64,000 nt of DNA, taken from assembly GCA_031424495.1 (NCBI GenBank), contig JANPHP010000061.1:1-64000 (forward strand). Reading direction: 5' to 3'. Below the pieces are notes generated by a model that was not told the origin of the DNA, searched no databases, and saw only the letters and a program-made list of their open reading frames with translations. The stretch's first letter is position 1; every line of letters starts with the position of its first letter. Positions 28,730 to 37,150 of the stretch are shown piece by piece. The stretch is from JADKCL01 sp031424495 (GTDB lineage: Bacteria; Bacteroidota; Bacteroidia; J057; JADKCL01). The position numbers were made by a program, and so were the translations under genes.

Positions 28730-28834
28730 TCAGAAGGCCCGAATCAACCCATTCAAATCATCCAAACTCGTCGCTGGAAAATTCAAAATCACGCTGCACA
28801 GAATTTGATAAAACAATATTTCAGTGAAGAATAG
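28730..28834. pseudogene. Decayed third GNAT copy joined to an aminotransferase 3' fragment
   Basis: Plus strand 28796-28834 encodes AQNLIKQYFSEE and a stop, the C-terminus of a third GNAT copy (compare AKKLIIRYFGG). Directly before it, 28730-28798 on the minus strand encodes VILNFPATSLDDLNGLIR plus two residues and a stop, a duplicate of the end of the aminotransferase gene at 29118 (31 consecutive identical bases, then about 80%). The join looks like an illegitimate recombination scar. Confidence 0.65.
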
Positions 28835-28988
28835 CGCCAAAAAATCAATCGTCAAGGAGCCCGATGGGGTGGACTTTCTTGTCAAATCCACGCCGTGGAC
28901 ACCAGAGGAACGGGCCGAGTTCAGCGCGTTTCTTCTGCTAAAGAAGAAGAAAAAGCTTCAGGAGTTGCCCGACGAGGAGCATTCTTGA
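28824..28988 (+). CDS. Small array-associated protein 4 (GTG start)
   Basis: 54 residues from GTG 28824, overlapping the stop of the decayed GNAT copy by 11 nt, the same geometry as copies 1 and 2. FLVKSTPWTPEERAEFSAFL followed by LLKKKKKLQ carries the shared motif. It has outlived its GNAT partner, which would fit an antitoxin. Nothing else is supported in 28989-29117. Confidence 0.5.
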   Translation: MKNSAKKSIVKEPDGVDFLVKSTPWTPEERAEFSAFLLLKKKKKLQELPDEEHS

Positions 28989-29117
28989 CGAAGGGTGTGG
29001 TAATTATTTGGGATGGCGGAACCGTGAACTTCATTGAAAAAATCCCACTTACTAGGTATGTAGAGCCGCAGGGAAGGCGACGATTCGCACTACCAAATCA
29101 ACGCTAGCAAAAAAAAC

Positions 29118-30179
29118 TTACATCACCCGAATCAACCCATTCAAATCATCCAAACTTGTTGCGGGAAAGTTTGAGATGCGAAATTGCGTGCCTGCAAATT
29201 TGCCGTAGCCGCTGCCGATTTCGTAGCCGGCGGCGGCGATCGCTTTGATTCTAGCCTTGCCATCGGGATAGGCGTGCTTGGCCACGACGACCGTATTGCT
29301 GCGCTGCCGTGGATCCTCCACGGCAAAGTCCAAGTCGGGATGCGCTGCGATGAAATCGCATAAAACGCGGTACTTCTCCTCATGCGTGCGCATGATCGCG
29401 TCCATCTTTGGCAGCATATCGGCGCAGACCTGCGCGAGCAGGTAGATGTCGAGCACATTCGGCGTCGCCGGCGTCTGCGACTTCAGGCTGAATTCGTGCA
29501 GCCTACTCCACCGGTGGTAGGTGCCGACATATTGGCCGGCTTTCTCCAATTCCAGCCCACGTGCGAGCATGCGCGGACTCATCACCAGCACGCCCAAGCC
29601 CGCAGGTAGCCCAAATCCTTTTTGCACCGAGAAGTACAAGCCATCCACCAGCCCGATATCGCCTCGCCAAGTCGGCACGGCAGAAACTGCATCCACGACG
29701 ATGAGTTTCTCTGGATAGCGATTGCGCAGCTTTTGCAGGTCTTCTGTGGGCAACATCACGCCCGTGCTGCTCTCGTTGGCGATTGCAGCGATCAGCTCCG
29801 CGCTCTTCGGTATCTCTAGCGCATCCATATCAAATCCATCTCCATCAGCCACCTGATGCACGCCGACCTTTTTTCCTGTGCGCTTCATCGCCTCAGCAAA
29901 ACTTGCCGAGAAGCTGCCATTCACCAAGTGATAACTCTCCCGCGCCACACAATTGAGCGCGATGCGCTCCCAAATCTCGGTCGCTCCAGAAAAGAGAAAT
30001 ACATGATAATCTGCCGGCACATTCAGCACCGCCCGTAAGCCCTGCTCCATCTGCGCATACATGTCCATAAACCGCGAGCTGCGGTGCGAAATCGACATAA
30101 TGCCCTCCTCGACAGCCTTTTGCAGGTGCTGCGGCACGGTAGGATAGATTTGGGAAGGCCCGGCGGTGAAGTAGATCAT
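29118..30179 (-). CDS. serC: Class V aminotransferase, phosphoserine aminotransferase-like
   Basis: A 353-residue PLP enzyme. The start MIYFTAGPSQIYPTVP is the typical SerC/class V opening, GATEIWERIA binds the cofactor phosphate, VDAVSAVPTWRGD holds the PLP-contacting Asp, and the Schiff-base lysine is in FSVQKGFGLPAG. SerC converts 3-phosphohydroxypyruvate to phosphoserine. The serB-serA fusion 2.5 kb away on the same strand supports this assignment over alanine-glyoxylate transamination. Confidence 0.8.
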   Translation of the reverse strand: MIYFTAGPSQIYPTVPQHLQKAVEEGIMSISHRSSRFMDMYAQMEQGLRAVLNVPADYHVFLFSGATEIWERIALNCVARESYHLVNGSFSASFAEAMKRTGKKVGVHQVADGDGFDMDALEIPKSAELIAAIANESSTGVMLPTEDLQKLRNRYPEKLIVVDAVSAVPTWRGDIGLVDGLYFSVQKGFGLPAGLGVLVMSPRMLARGLELEKAGQYVGTYHRWSRLHEFSLKSQTPATPNVLDIYLLAQVCADMLPKMDAIMRTHEEKYRVLCDFIAAHPDLDFAVEDPRQRSNTVVVAKHAYPDGKARIKAIAAAGYEIGSGYGKFAGTQFRISNFPATSLDDLNGLIRVM

Positions 30180-30201
30180 CTGAGTTTTCTTTAGGATCGG
30201 G

Positions 30202-30209
30202 CAAAATTA
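30202..30209 (-). promoter_or_regulatory. -7 element of the aminotransferase gene
   Basis: Minus strand TAATTTTG (TAnnTTTG), 23 nt before the ATG; no -33 box at the usual spacing. Confidence 0.35.
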
Positions 30210-30273
30210 ATGGTTTTGGATGAGGAGCATCCTATTCCCGATCATAGATTCTGCGTCATCGCTTTGAAAATGC

Positions 30274-30310
30274 AAAAATCCGTCGATATGCCTACGCACA
30301 CCGACGGATT
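30274..30310 (-). terminator. Intrinsic terminator of the T9SS gene
   Basis: Minus strand AATCCGTCG, 16-nt loop, CGACGGATT followed by TTTTGCA; it begins 22 nt past the stop. Confidence 0.75.
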
Positions 30311-30331
30311 CCAAAGTGAGCACGATCGTGC

Positions 30332-31975
30332 TTAGTTCTTGTGCAGCTTCTTGATCGTCACGCCATTGGCGGTCGTGACGCGCATCATGTACATGCCTGT
30401 AGCCATGCGCGACAGGTCGATCGTGGTGCTCGCATCGGTGACGACGGTCGCCAGGACTTGCTGACCATCGGCTGCCCACACGGTCACCGTGGCGCCATCG
30501 GCATAAGCCTGCGGCAATTGGATCTTGAACAAACCATTGCTCGGATTGGGGGAAACGCTGACCTCTTCAGACAAAATCGGTGCGTTGGCGACAGTGCCAT
30601 CGGTTTTGAAATCGACGTAGTCGGCAAACTCATACACACCGCCTCTGAAAATCGTGTCGCCGTTGGGGGCTTGCAGCATATACCAGCCGGGAGGCGAACT
30701 TGTGCCGATGCCGTCGCCAAACTCGTCATAGATGCCAAAGCTGAAACAATCGTTGGTGCCCACGGTCACGGGCGTGGTAATGAGGAGGCGGTTGCCGTCA
30801 AAATAAGGGCCGCCTGAAGCGATCACGGTTCCAGCGCTGTTTTTGATGTCCCAAGTCGTCTCTGATCCATACAAGTCGGGTTTCACAAACACCTTGTAGA
30901 CACCTGCCGCGTGCGTCGAGGCTCCTTGCCAGGAGAGTAATTGAACGTTGTCGTTCGCATTCGCGTCTGAGGGAACTACGATAGCGATGTTCAGGTCATT
31001 GTTGGTTTGCGGAGCAAAGGCGATGCTGGGCAGGGCCACCGTGACATAGTCATAGTAGGCCAGATTGCCCGTCCAGTTAAAGGTCGTCGGGGTGCCGCCA
31101 TTGACATCGTAGGTGAATGTAGCCGCTGTGAGGGGATCGTTGCCCATGTTGTGGATCATGACTTCAGGCGCGATATCGGTCATGCAGCTTTGGTGGGCGA
31201 CTTGATTGTTGAGGCTCACGAGCGCGATATCGACAGCGTTTGCGGCCGTGGAGAGTGGCAACATCTTGCCGTTCAAAATCTCATGGGTGCTGCCGTCTTC
31301 GACCCAGACCACGAGTTCCATTGCTTGCTGTACCCATGATGGATCGATGGCAATGGTAAAAGTATTGGTCACGGCAGGCCCGCCCTGACTGGTGGTGATC
31401 GGCGTGCCATTGTGATCGGGATACATAATGCGGTTCACATAGTCATTGTGTGTCATCCCTTGCCAATTGGCGGCGATTCCCGACTCGGTGAGCACGGTTT
31501 GGATGCGCAGGTTGCCACCCGTATAAGCGCCCATTTGCGTGACGCTGACCGTGACGTCGACGCTGCTGCCGTTTTGCACCCAACTTGCGCTCAGGTCAAA
31601 AGGGGTCGGCGCTGCAATCGCCTGGTCATATTTCGTGCGGTATGAGGGATACATGGTGAGGGCGTGGTCGCCCCCGACAATCTCATTGGCGCCATCAAAC
31701 CATGCCGTCGGAAAGCCCTGCACGGCATAGTAGGCATTGCGGGCGTCTGAGGATGCGTAGGTATGCACATCATTGTCGTGATGCTCGACGATGCCGACAT
31801 TTGCGCCAGCGGCGGCGAGGTCATCGGCACCCAAGGCAGAGCCCGGGCAATAGTAGCACCAATTCCCAGTAGCGATCTCGAGGATCACGTCATTGCGCAC
31901 GGCTTGTGCGGTTGTTGCTTGCCAGGAGAGCAGGAGGCAGAGCGTAAGCCATGCAGATAGGGTAGATTTTTTCAT
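30332..31975 (-). CDS. Omp28-like protein with T9SS type A sorting domain
   Basis: 547 residues from ATG 31975, which opens a signal peptide (MKKSTLSAWLTLCLLLSWQA to TTAQ); the longer frame to 32125 is unlikely. Residues about 30-150 are an Omp28/thioredoxin-like domain with the CxxC motif GNWCYYCPGS and GIVEHHDNDVH. Beta-sandwich regions follow. The last 75 residues (VSVSPNPSNGLFKIQLP to GVTIKKLHKN) are a type A C-terminal signal for export through the type IX secretion system and surface attachment. The target is unknown. Confidence 0.85.
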   Translation of the reverse strand: MKKSTLSAWLTLCLLLSWQATTAQAVRNDVILEIATGNWCYYCPGSALGADDLAAAGANVGIVEHHDNDVHTYASSDARNAYYAVQGFPTAWFDGANEIVGGDHALTMYPSYRTKYDQAIAAPTPFDLSASWVQNGSSVDVTVSVTQMGAYTGGNLRIQTVLTESGIAANWQGMTHNDYVNRIMYPDHNGTPITTSQGGPAVTNTFTIAIDPSWVQQAMELVVWVEDGSTHEILNGKMLPLSTAANAVDIALVSLNNQVAHQSCMTDIAPEVMIHNMGNDPLTAATFTYDVNGGTPTTFNWTGNLAYYDYVTVALPSIAFAPQTNNDLNIAIVVPSDANANDNVQLLSWQGASTHAAGVYKVFVKPDLYGSETTWDIKNSAGTVIASGGPYFDGNRLLITTPVTVGTNDCFSFGIYDEFGDGIGTSSPPGWYMLQAPNGDTIFRGGVYEFADYVDFKTDGTVANAPILSEEVSVSPNPSNGLFKIQLPQAYADGATVTVWAADGQQVLATVVTDASTTIDLSRMATGMYMMRVTTANGVTIKKLHKN

Positions 31976-32189
31976 GAGAGATAGCGATTTTTCAGGATGA
32001 ATGAGCTGCCCGCCAACGCGACGAGGCAAGGGAATATGAACGGTCATTTGCTCAAGGACAGATGAAGATTGGAAGGGTTGCGTGGGGGAGTGGATTTTTT
32101 GCAACCGGATCAAACGCACGATCACGTCGTCGCATTCGGGCCAATGCCAAAACTAACTTGAGCTACAGATAAGAATTCGATCCAAAAAC

Positions 32190-32299
32190 GCCAATTCCGC
32201 AGGAATGGCCAAAAAATGTGATTGTTGCTTGTAGGGAACGGCTGTGACCTTTCCCTACATATTGACACGTGTAAACACTGCCATTCCTGCGGATTTGGC
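32190..32299. repeat. Nested inverted-repeat element, about 110 bp
   Basis: Outer arms 32190-32209 and 32280-32299 are inverted copies of 20 bp with one mismatch (GCCAATTCCGCAGGAATGGC). Inner arms TGTAGGGAA (32230-32238) and TTCCCTACA (32251-32259) are a perfect 9-bp stem. It lies in the 386-nt gene-free stretch 31976-32361. Confidence 0.65.
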
Positions 32300-32361
32300 A
32301 TCCACAAATGTCATCAATCCAGAACAGAAGTCATTTGGTACGCGAGCGCAGCTCCTTTATT

Positions 32362-32700
32362 TTATCGCTTCAGCGAAATCACAAGAGAATTGTCGCCCGC
32401 CACCAACATCGCACGGATGGAAGCGTAGGGGAAAAACTTCTCTTTGTTCCAATCGTCATATTTGATCATGACAGACAGGCCCGACTCCATCGGTGTGATC
32501 GACACGATGTCCGCAGCGTTCCAGGTGACCATGGCATCGCGCTCCATGTGTACCGGGTCGGGCAGGCTCTCGATCGTGATCTTAGAAATCTTCGAGATCG
32601 GATTGCGCGTCAAAAATCCAGCTGCATCCGACTTGGAAATCTGTGAAAACCCGGCGCCCGCAAAAAGCATCAAACCAATCAATACAATGGTGTTTTTCAT
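32362..32700 (-). CDS. Small secreted protein of unknown function
   Basis: 112 residues from ATG 32700, which starts the signal peptide (MKNTIVLIGLMLFAGAGFSQ). The mature part has RNPISKISKITIESLPDP and TWNAADIVSITPMESGLSVM with an FFPYASIRAMLV end, beta-rich without known motif. It ends 35 nt after the serB-serA stop on the same strand and may be cotranscribed with it. Confidence 0.6.
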   Translation of the reverse strand: MKNTIVLIGLMLFAGAGFSQISKSDAAGFLTRNPISKISKITIESLPDPVHMERDAMVTWNAADIVSITPMESGLSVMIKYDDWNKEKFFPYASIRAMLVAGDNSLVISLKR

Positions 32701-32734
32701 ATTTGGTAGTTTATGAGTCATAAAGCTAAGCAAA

Positions 32735-34627
32735 TCAATACAATACCCGAAACTTGATTGTGTTTTCGATCCCTCTCAGCGCCTTGATCACCTCGGTATC
32801 GTACTTTTTGTTGATGTCGGTGATCACGTAGCCGATCTTGTCATTGGTTTTGAGGTATTGCCCCTCGATGTTGCAGCCGTGGGCGCTCAGCACATTGTTG
32901 ATCTGGGCGAGGATGCCGGGCACGTTGCGGTGAATGTGCAAGAGCCGATGGATGCCCTGCTGAATGGGCAGTTGCAGGTGCGGAAAATTGACTGACATGA
33001 AGCTATTGCCGGTGTTGATGTAGCCGATGAGCTTGTCGGGCACGTAGCTCGCGATGTCTGCTTGCGCCTCTGATGTGCTGCCGCCCACGTGGGGGGTGAG
33101 GATCACATTCGGGATGCCCTGCAACTCCGTCACAAAAGGCTCATCGTTGCTCGCGGGCTCCTTGGGAAATACATCGACCGCTGCGCCGCGCAGTTTGCCA
33201 GCCTTCAAGGCTTTGGCAAGTGCCTTCACATCCACCACGAAGCCGCGGCTCAGGTTCAAAAGTACTGCGCCGAGTTTCATCTGTCCGATTTCCTTTTCGC
33301 CAAAAAAGCCTTTGTTGCTCGGGTCGCCGTCGACGTGCAGCGACACGACATCCGATGCTTTGAGCAGGGCTTTCAGTTCGGTCACGCGGTGGGCGTTGCC
33401 GAGAGAGAGCTTGTCGACCTTGTCGTAAAAGATGACTTTCATGCCGAGGCCTTCTGCGAGCACGCTCAGCTGCGAGCCGATATTGCCGTAGCCCACGATG
33501 CCGAGGGTCTTGCCCCGGATCTCGTTGCTGTTGGCGGCGCTTTTGTCCCAGATGCCTTTGTGGGTGAGCAGGTCTTTTTGGGGAATGCCGCGCATGAGCA
33601 TGATGATCTCGCCGATCACCAACTCGACGACGCTGCGCGTGTTGCTGTAGGGCGCATTGAAGACGGCGATGCCTTTGTCGAGACAGCCGTCGAGATCGAT
33701 CTGATTGGTGCCGATGCAAAATGCACCGACGGCTGCCAAGCGGTCGGCATGGGCCAGCACCTTGGCGGTGACCCGCGTCTTGGAGCGTATGCCCAAGATG
33801 CTCACGCCCTTGATGGCCTCGCAGAGCTCGTCCTCGCCGAGTGCCTGTGTCATGCGCTCGACTTGGTAACCCTCAAGGCGCAATGCCGCCTCGGCATTGG
33901 GGTGGATATTCTCCAAAAGCAACACGCGAATGCGGTTTTTGGGATAGCTGATCTCCATCGGGAGATTGTTGTGGTAGAGAAACTCGTCGAGGCTCGGCGC
34001 GATGTGGTCTGCATTGGAGCTCGCACTCTCGCGGTCGATGTTTTCTGTGAAGGCAAAAAACTTGACGTGCTCGCCGCCAAATTTCATCTGGTAGTCGGTA
34101 TAGCCGTCGCCGACCACAAAGATTTCACCTTTGAGACCGAGCGCTTCGAGTTGCTTCACCTTGCCGCCACTCACGGCCAGCAAATTTTCGCGGTCAAAGC
34201 CGATGATCTTGCCTTTTTTGTCAGTCACAAACGTATTCGCAAACACCCGCTCGGCGGGAATGCCATACTCGGCGACGATCGGAATGATAAACTCCCTGAA
34301 GCCAGCCGAGATCACATAGATGCGCTCGGCATTGTCGGCAAAAAAGGCATGGTTGCGGGAGATGGAGCGTGAAACTTTTTTGCGCAGCCGCTTCACCAGC
34401 TTGTCGATGTCATCGATGTGCGCGCCGAGGATCGCCAAGCGCTTGCGCAGGCCGTCGGTAAATGATATCTGCCCCTCGATGCCCTGATCGGTGAGCTGCT
34501 TGATTTGTTCCAGCGCCTTTTCGCGGTTTTTGTCGCCTTTGAGGGTGATCTCGGCGAGCTCTTCGAGTGCCTCGACTTGCACGAATGTAGAGTCGAAGTC
34601 GAAGACGTAGTATTGATTTTCGGTCAT
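32735..34627 (-). CDS. serA: Phosphoserine phosphatase / D-3-phosphoglycerate dehydrogenase fusion
   Basis: A 630-residue bifunctional serine-pathway protein. Residues about 1-210 are an HAD phosphatase of the SerB type (VFDFDSTFVQVEALEELAEI with Asp10/Asp12, and VVGDGYTDYQMKFGG). Residues about 235-555 are a D-3-phosphoglycerate dehydrogenase (GIVGYGNIGSQL NAD motif, LLNLSRGFVVDV, LTPHVGGSTSEAQ with the catalytic His), ending in an ACT-like tail (HRNVPGILAQINNVLSAHG) for serine feedback. With the nearby serC, all three steps from 3-phosphoglycerate to serine are here. ATG 34627 is preferred to 34654. Confidence 0.92.
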   Translation of the reverse strand: MTENQYYVFDFDSTFVQVEALEELAEITLKGDKNREKALEQIKQLTDQGIEGQISFTDGLRKRLAILGAHIDDIDKLVKRLRKKVSRSISRNHAFFADNAERIYVISAGFREFIIPIVAEYGIPAERVFANTFVTDKKGKIIGFDRENLLAVSGGKVKQLEALGLKGEIFVVGDGYTDYQMKFGGEHVKFFAFTENIDRESASSNADHIAPSLDEFLYHNNLPMEISYPKNRIRVLLLENIHPNAEAALRLEGYQVERMTQALGEDELCEAIKGVSILGIRSKTRVTAKVLAHADRLAAVGAFCIGTNQIDLDGCLDKGIAVFNAPYSNTRSVVELVIGEIIMLMRGIPQKDLLTHKGIWDKSAANSNEIRGKTLGIVGYGNIGSQLSVLAEGLGMKVIFYDKVDKLSLGNAHRVTELKALLKASDVVSLHVDGDPSNKGFFGEKEIGQMKLGAVLLNLSRGFVVDVKALAKALKAGKLRGAAVDVFPKEPASNDEPFVTELQGIPNVILTPHVGGSTSEAQADIASYVPDKLIGYINTGNSFMSVNFPHLQLPIQQGIHRLLHIHRNVPGILAQINNVLSAHGCNIEGQYLKTNDKIGYVITDINKKYDTEVIKALRGIENTIKFRVLY

Positions 34628-34753
34628 TTTCCAGCGGTAAATTTCGGGGCGCAAGTTAGCAATTTGGGCGGATGGTTTTTTGCTAGCCTTTGTGATTCAT
34701 GCGGTCATCCCTCGGCTTTCCTGATTATTGCGAAGCGCGCCACCGAGGCCGTT

Positions 34754-35305
34754 TCAGGGTGCATTTTTGTTCAGGACTTTCAAGACGAGGCCCTTGCCGA
34801 GGGTATAGTGGTGGGATGAAAGCGCCCAAAGCACCAATGCGGTCAACAAAGCCAAGGGCAGGAAAATGACCACGCCCAATGCACCCAAGGCTACGAGCGT
34901 CCACTGCCACCAATTGTCTGGGCGCTTCGTCAGCAGCGCCCGCCCAAAAACCCAACCCAAAAATCCGAGTCCCAATGCAATGACGAAAAGCAAGCAGCCT
35001 GTCCACGCAGTACCTGCATCAAGGCGCCCGCGCAATTGCCTGACCTGGGAAATGGCGACGGGCTGCGACCCTACCATAAAACTCGTATCGGCGATGGCCG
35101 AGACCTTGCCATGCACCCATTTGTCTTGGCCCTCGACCTTCACACGCACCCGGTCACCGTCCATCACAGCATACTTCATCTTGCCACGGCCACTATCGGG
35201 TTGCACCGACAAGTAGTTTTGGCTGCTCTCGGCCTCGGCCTGCGCGTGTGCAGGCAGTTGTTGCACACACAAAATCAGCAGCAATAGAAAGATTCTGAGA
35301 TTCAT
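34754..35305 (-). CDS. EAES-family membrane protein A
   Basis: 183 residues, last gene of the five-paralogue run. Signal peptide ends at HAQ, directly followed by the shared AEAESS motif. A beta-rich domain of about 65 residues (RVRVKVEGQDKWVHGKVSAI, DTSFMVGSQPVAISQVRQL) recalls an SH3-like barrel. Two membrane segments follow, then a basic tail (HHYTLGKGLVLKVLNK). ATG overlaps the stop of gene B (ATGA), so translation is coupled. Function unknown. Confidence 0.7.
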   Translation of the reverse strand: MNLRIFLLLLILCVQQLPAHAQAEAESSQNYLSVQPDSGRGKMKYAVMDGDRVRVKVEGQDKWVHGKVSAIADTSFMVGSQPVAISQVRQLRGRLDAGTAWTGCLLFVIALGLGFLGWVFGRALLTKRPDNWWQWTLVALGALGVVIFLPLALLTALVLWALSSHHYTLGKGLVLKVLNKNAP

Positions 35306-35868
35306 CTGGGTTGAGGTGGATAGTGATGCAGCAATTTTGCAATCCGGAGCTTAAAGCGCTTACCCATGAGCATCGGCTTGCGCGAACCTTTGGCCAAGAA
35401 CGCCAAAGCTATGACCCCAAAAGCTACAAATGCGATTGAAAATATGAACCCAACCAATGCAACTGATACAGTGGCGGCAACATACAAGCCAACAATGAGC
35501 AGGTAGACGCCTGCCGCAGCACCGATTGCAAAAGACACCATTGCTCCTACCCCGAAGTTGAATGCAGCATCCGTTTTTTTGCGGTCTGAAACATACACCT
35601 TTCCGATTTTTGACACTGGAAACGATTCTCCATCGACCACCACCGCGCTATCATTGACCGATTCAATCGTTCCCTTTTGCAAATCGGCTTGTCGGTCGAT
35701 CATCACAAATTCGATCGGTGACCCACGCTCATATACATGTGCTACTTTGCCATGTTGCCCTTGCAAGATCATCACGTTGGTCGACGACTCTGCTTCCTCC
35801 TGCGCATCTAATCCGCTAAAAATTAGCAGCAACCAGATCATCAACAAGATTCCACGTGTAGGCATCAT
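35302..35868 (-). CDS. EAES-family membrane protein B
   Basis: 188 residues. Signal peptide to LDAQ, then EEAESS. The extracytoplasmic domain has the family line KGTIESVNDSAVVVDGESFP then VSKIGKVYV. Two or three membrane segments (AMVSFAIGAAAGVYLLIVGL, FIFSIAFVAFGVIALAFL) precede the basic tail KRFKLRIAKLLHHY. It overlaps gene A by 4 nt and begins 9 nt after gene C. Function unknown. Confidence 0.7.
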   Translation of the reverse strand: MMPTRGILLMIWLLLIFSGLDAQEEAESSTNVMILQGQHGKVAHVYERGSPIEFVMIDRQADLQKGTIESVNDSAVVVDGESFPVSKIGKVYVSDRKKTDAAFNFGVGAMVSFAIGAAAGVYLLIVGLYVAATVSVALVGFIFSIAFVAFGVIALAFLAKGSRKPMLMGKRFKLRIAKLLHHYPPQPR

Positions 35869-35877
35869 CTGTTTCCT

Positions 35878-36441
35878 TTATGGTCTTTGCAGGTAGTGAA
35901 TGACTTTTGCAGAATAGTGCCGGAGGTTGAAAAACCTTCGCTTTCCTTCCAGAAGGGTTACGATTCCCATCAACAGCCCGATAAAGATGAAGGCCATTGC
36001 GATGATGAATCCCGAAAAGAGCAAGACCAAGAGAATGGTTGCAAAGAAGTAAATGTTTACAATCAGCATCAACAAGATCACGGCTGCGATAAACGCAACA
36101 AAGGATCCAAGAAACCAGAAGATCGCTGCGCTAGGCCTCCCAATTGGTTGCGTGAGAATGCTGCCCACAGATTCGATCGAAATCGATCGGCCACTCACAA
36201 CGATCGTGCTGTCTGTGATTTGCTGCACATTCCCCTTGATCACGCCTTGGTGCACATCGCGAGGATATACCTTGATTTTTTCACCGTTCACGATATCTCC
36301 GACGGCTTTGCCTTGGTCATCTTGAAAAATCAAGGCCCGCGACGCAGATTCAGCCTCGGTTTGCGCAAATAGAGTGCATGCCTGCAACACCAGCAGCAAT
36401 GTCACCAAGATGACCCTTAGTAGGCTGCCTTCAGTCTTCAT
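35878..36441 (-). CDS. EAES-family membrane protein C
   Basis: 187 residues from ATG 36441 (a longer frame to 36498 adds an unlikely Arg/Pro-rich tail). Signal peptide to LFAQ, then TEAESA; domain line IKGNVQQITDSTIVVSGRSI then SIESVGSIL; membrane segments FWFLGSFVAFIAAVILLMLI and IIAMAFIFIGLLMGIV; basic tail KRRFFNLRHYSAKVIHYL. The start lies inside the 3' end of gene D (11-nt overlap), supporting one transcript. Function unknown. Confidence 0.7.
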   Translation of the reverse strand: MKTEGSLLRVILVTLLLVLQACTLFAQTEAESASRALIFQDDQGKAVGDIVNGEKIKVYPRDVHQGVIKGNVQQITDSTIVVSGRSISIESVGSILTQPIGRPSAAIFWFLGSFVAFIAAVILLMLIVNIYFFATILLVLLFSGFIIAMAFIFIGLLMGIVTLLEGKRRFFNLRHYSAKVIHYLQRP

Positions 36442-37021
36442 TGGCTTTGGGGGATGCGGGCGGTGCCGCTTGTGTGGCGATCTTCCAGCCGCGCGCACGA
36501 TCGTATGTCTTGCTGGCTTTGGCCATGAGTACTAAGCCGATGATGAGTCCCGCTGGCATCGCGACCGATGCTGGAATCGCCAAAATGATCGCCAAAACCA
36601 AAAATACCACGCCTAAAGCCGCATTGCCAAAGAGCAAGCCTACCCCCAGTAGGGTCACCAAATAAAACGCTAAGGTTACAATGAGCGAGGCCAAGAGCAC
36701 CTTGCGCCCCGAACTGTACTTGTGCTCGTCTCGCAGACTCACAGATTGTATATAGTCGATCCCGATGGTGTCTCCAGACAAAACGACTTGTGTCGGCGTC
36801 ACGCCGTTTAGTTGCTTGTTTGGGAAAGTTCTACGGTCGGTCGTGTATTTTACATGGATCGTGCGACCTACTTTCACCGTGGTCTCGATACCTTCTTTTT
36901 GCGAACTCAGCACTAGGCCTCCGCTGGCAGACTCAGCTTCAGATTGCGCATAGACTGCGGTTTGCATGAAACCTAGCGCCCACACAACAACAAGTACAAT
37001 CAACTGAATCGATCTGTTCAT
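36431..37021 (-). CDS. EAES-family membrane protein D
   Basis: 196 residues from ATG 37021. Signal peptide to VYAQ, then SEAESA; domain with NGVTPTQVVLSGDTIGIDYI and QSVSLRDEHKY; three membrane segments (VLLASLIVTLAFYLVTLLGV, LGVVFLVLAIILAIP, AGLIIGLVLMA); a Pro/Ala-rich hydrophilic end instead of the shared RF-containing tail. The most diverged of the five. Function unknown. Confidence 0.7.
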   Translation of the reverse strand: MNRSIQLIVLVVVWALGFMQTAVYAQSEAESASGGLVLSSQKEGIETTVKVGRTIHVKYTTDRRTFPNKQLNGVTPTQVVLSGDTIGIDYIQSVSLRDEHKYSSGRKVLLASLIVTLAFYLVTLLGVGLLFGNAALGVVFLVLAIILAIPASVAMPAGLIIGLVLMAKASKTYDRARGWKIATQAAPPASPKANED

Positions 37022-37150
37022 TCCGGAAATTTTGATTCTAACCTCAAGATACAACTTTTCGTGCTTTCGTTGCACATCCAATCACATAGATTTTGCGGCA
37101 CATTTTGAAGCCGCCTACCCGATGGGAAAATGCATCTGCGAAGGCCATTT

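Noticed and set aside
28895..29107. 70-codon open frame overlapping small protein 4
   Set aside because: Different frame through the small-protein gene; no motif shared with the array and no ribosome-binding site.
33089..34372. 427-codon open frame on the plus strand
   Set aside because: Antisense of the serB-serA fusion; composition is His/Val/Ala-rich as expected of a shadow frame.
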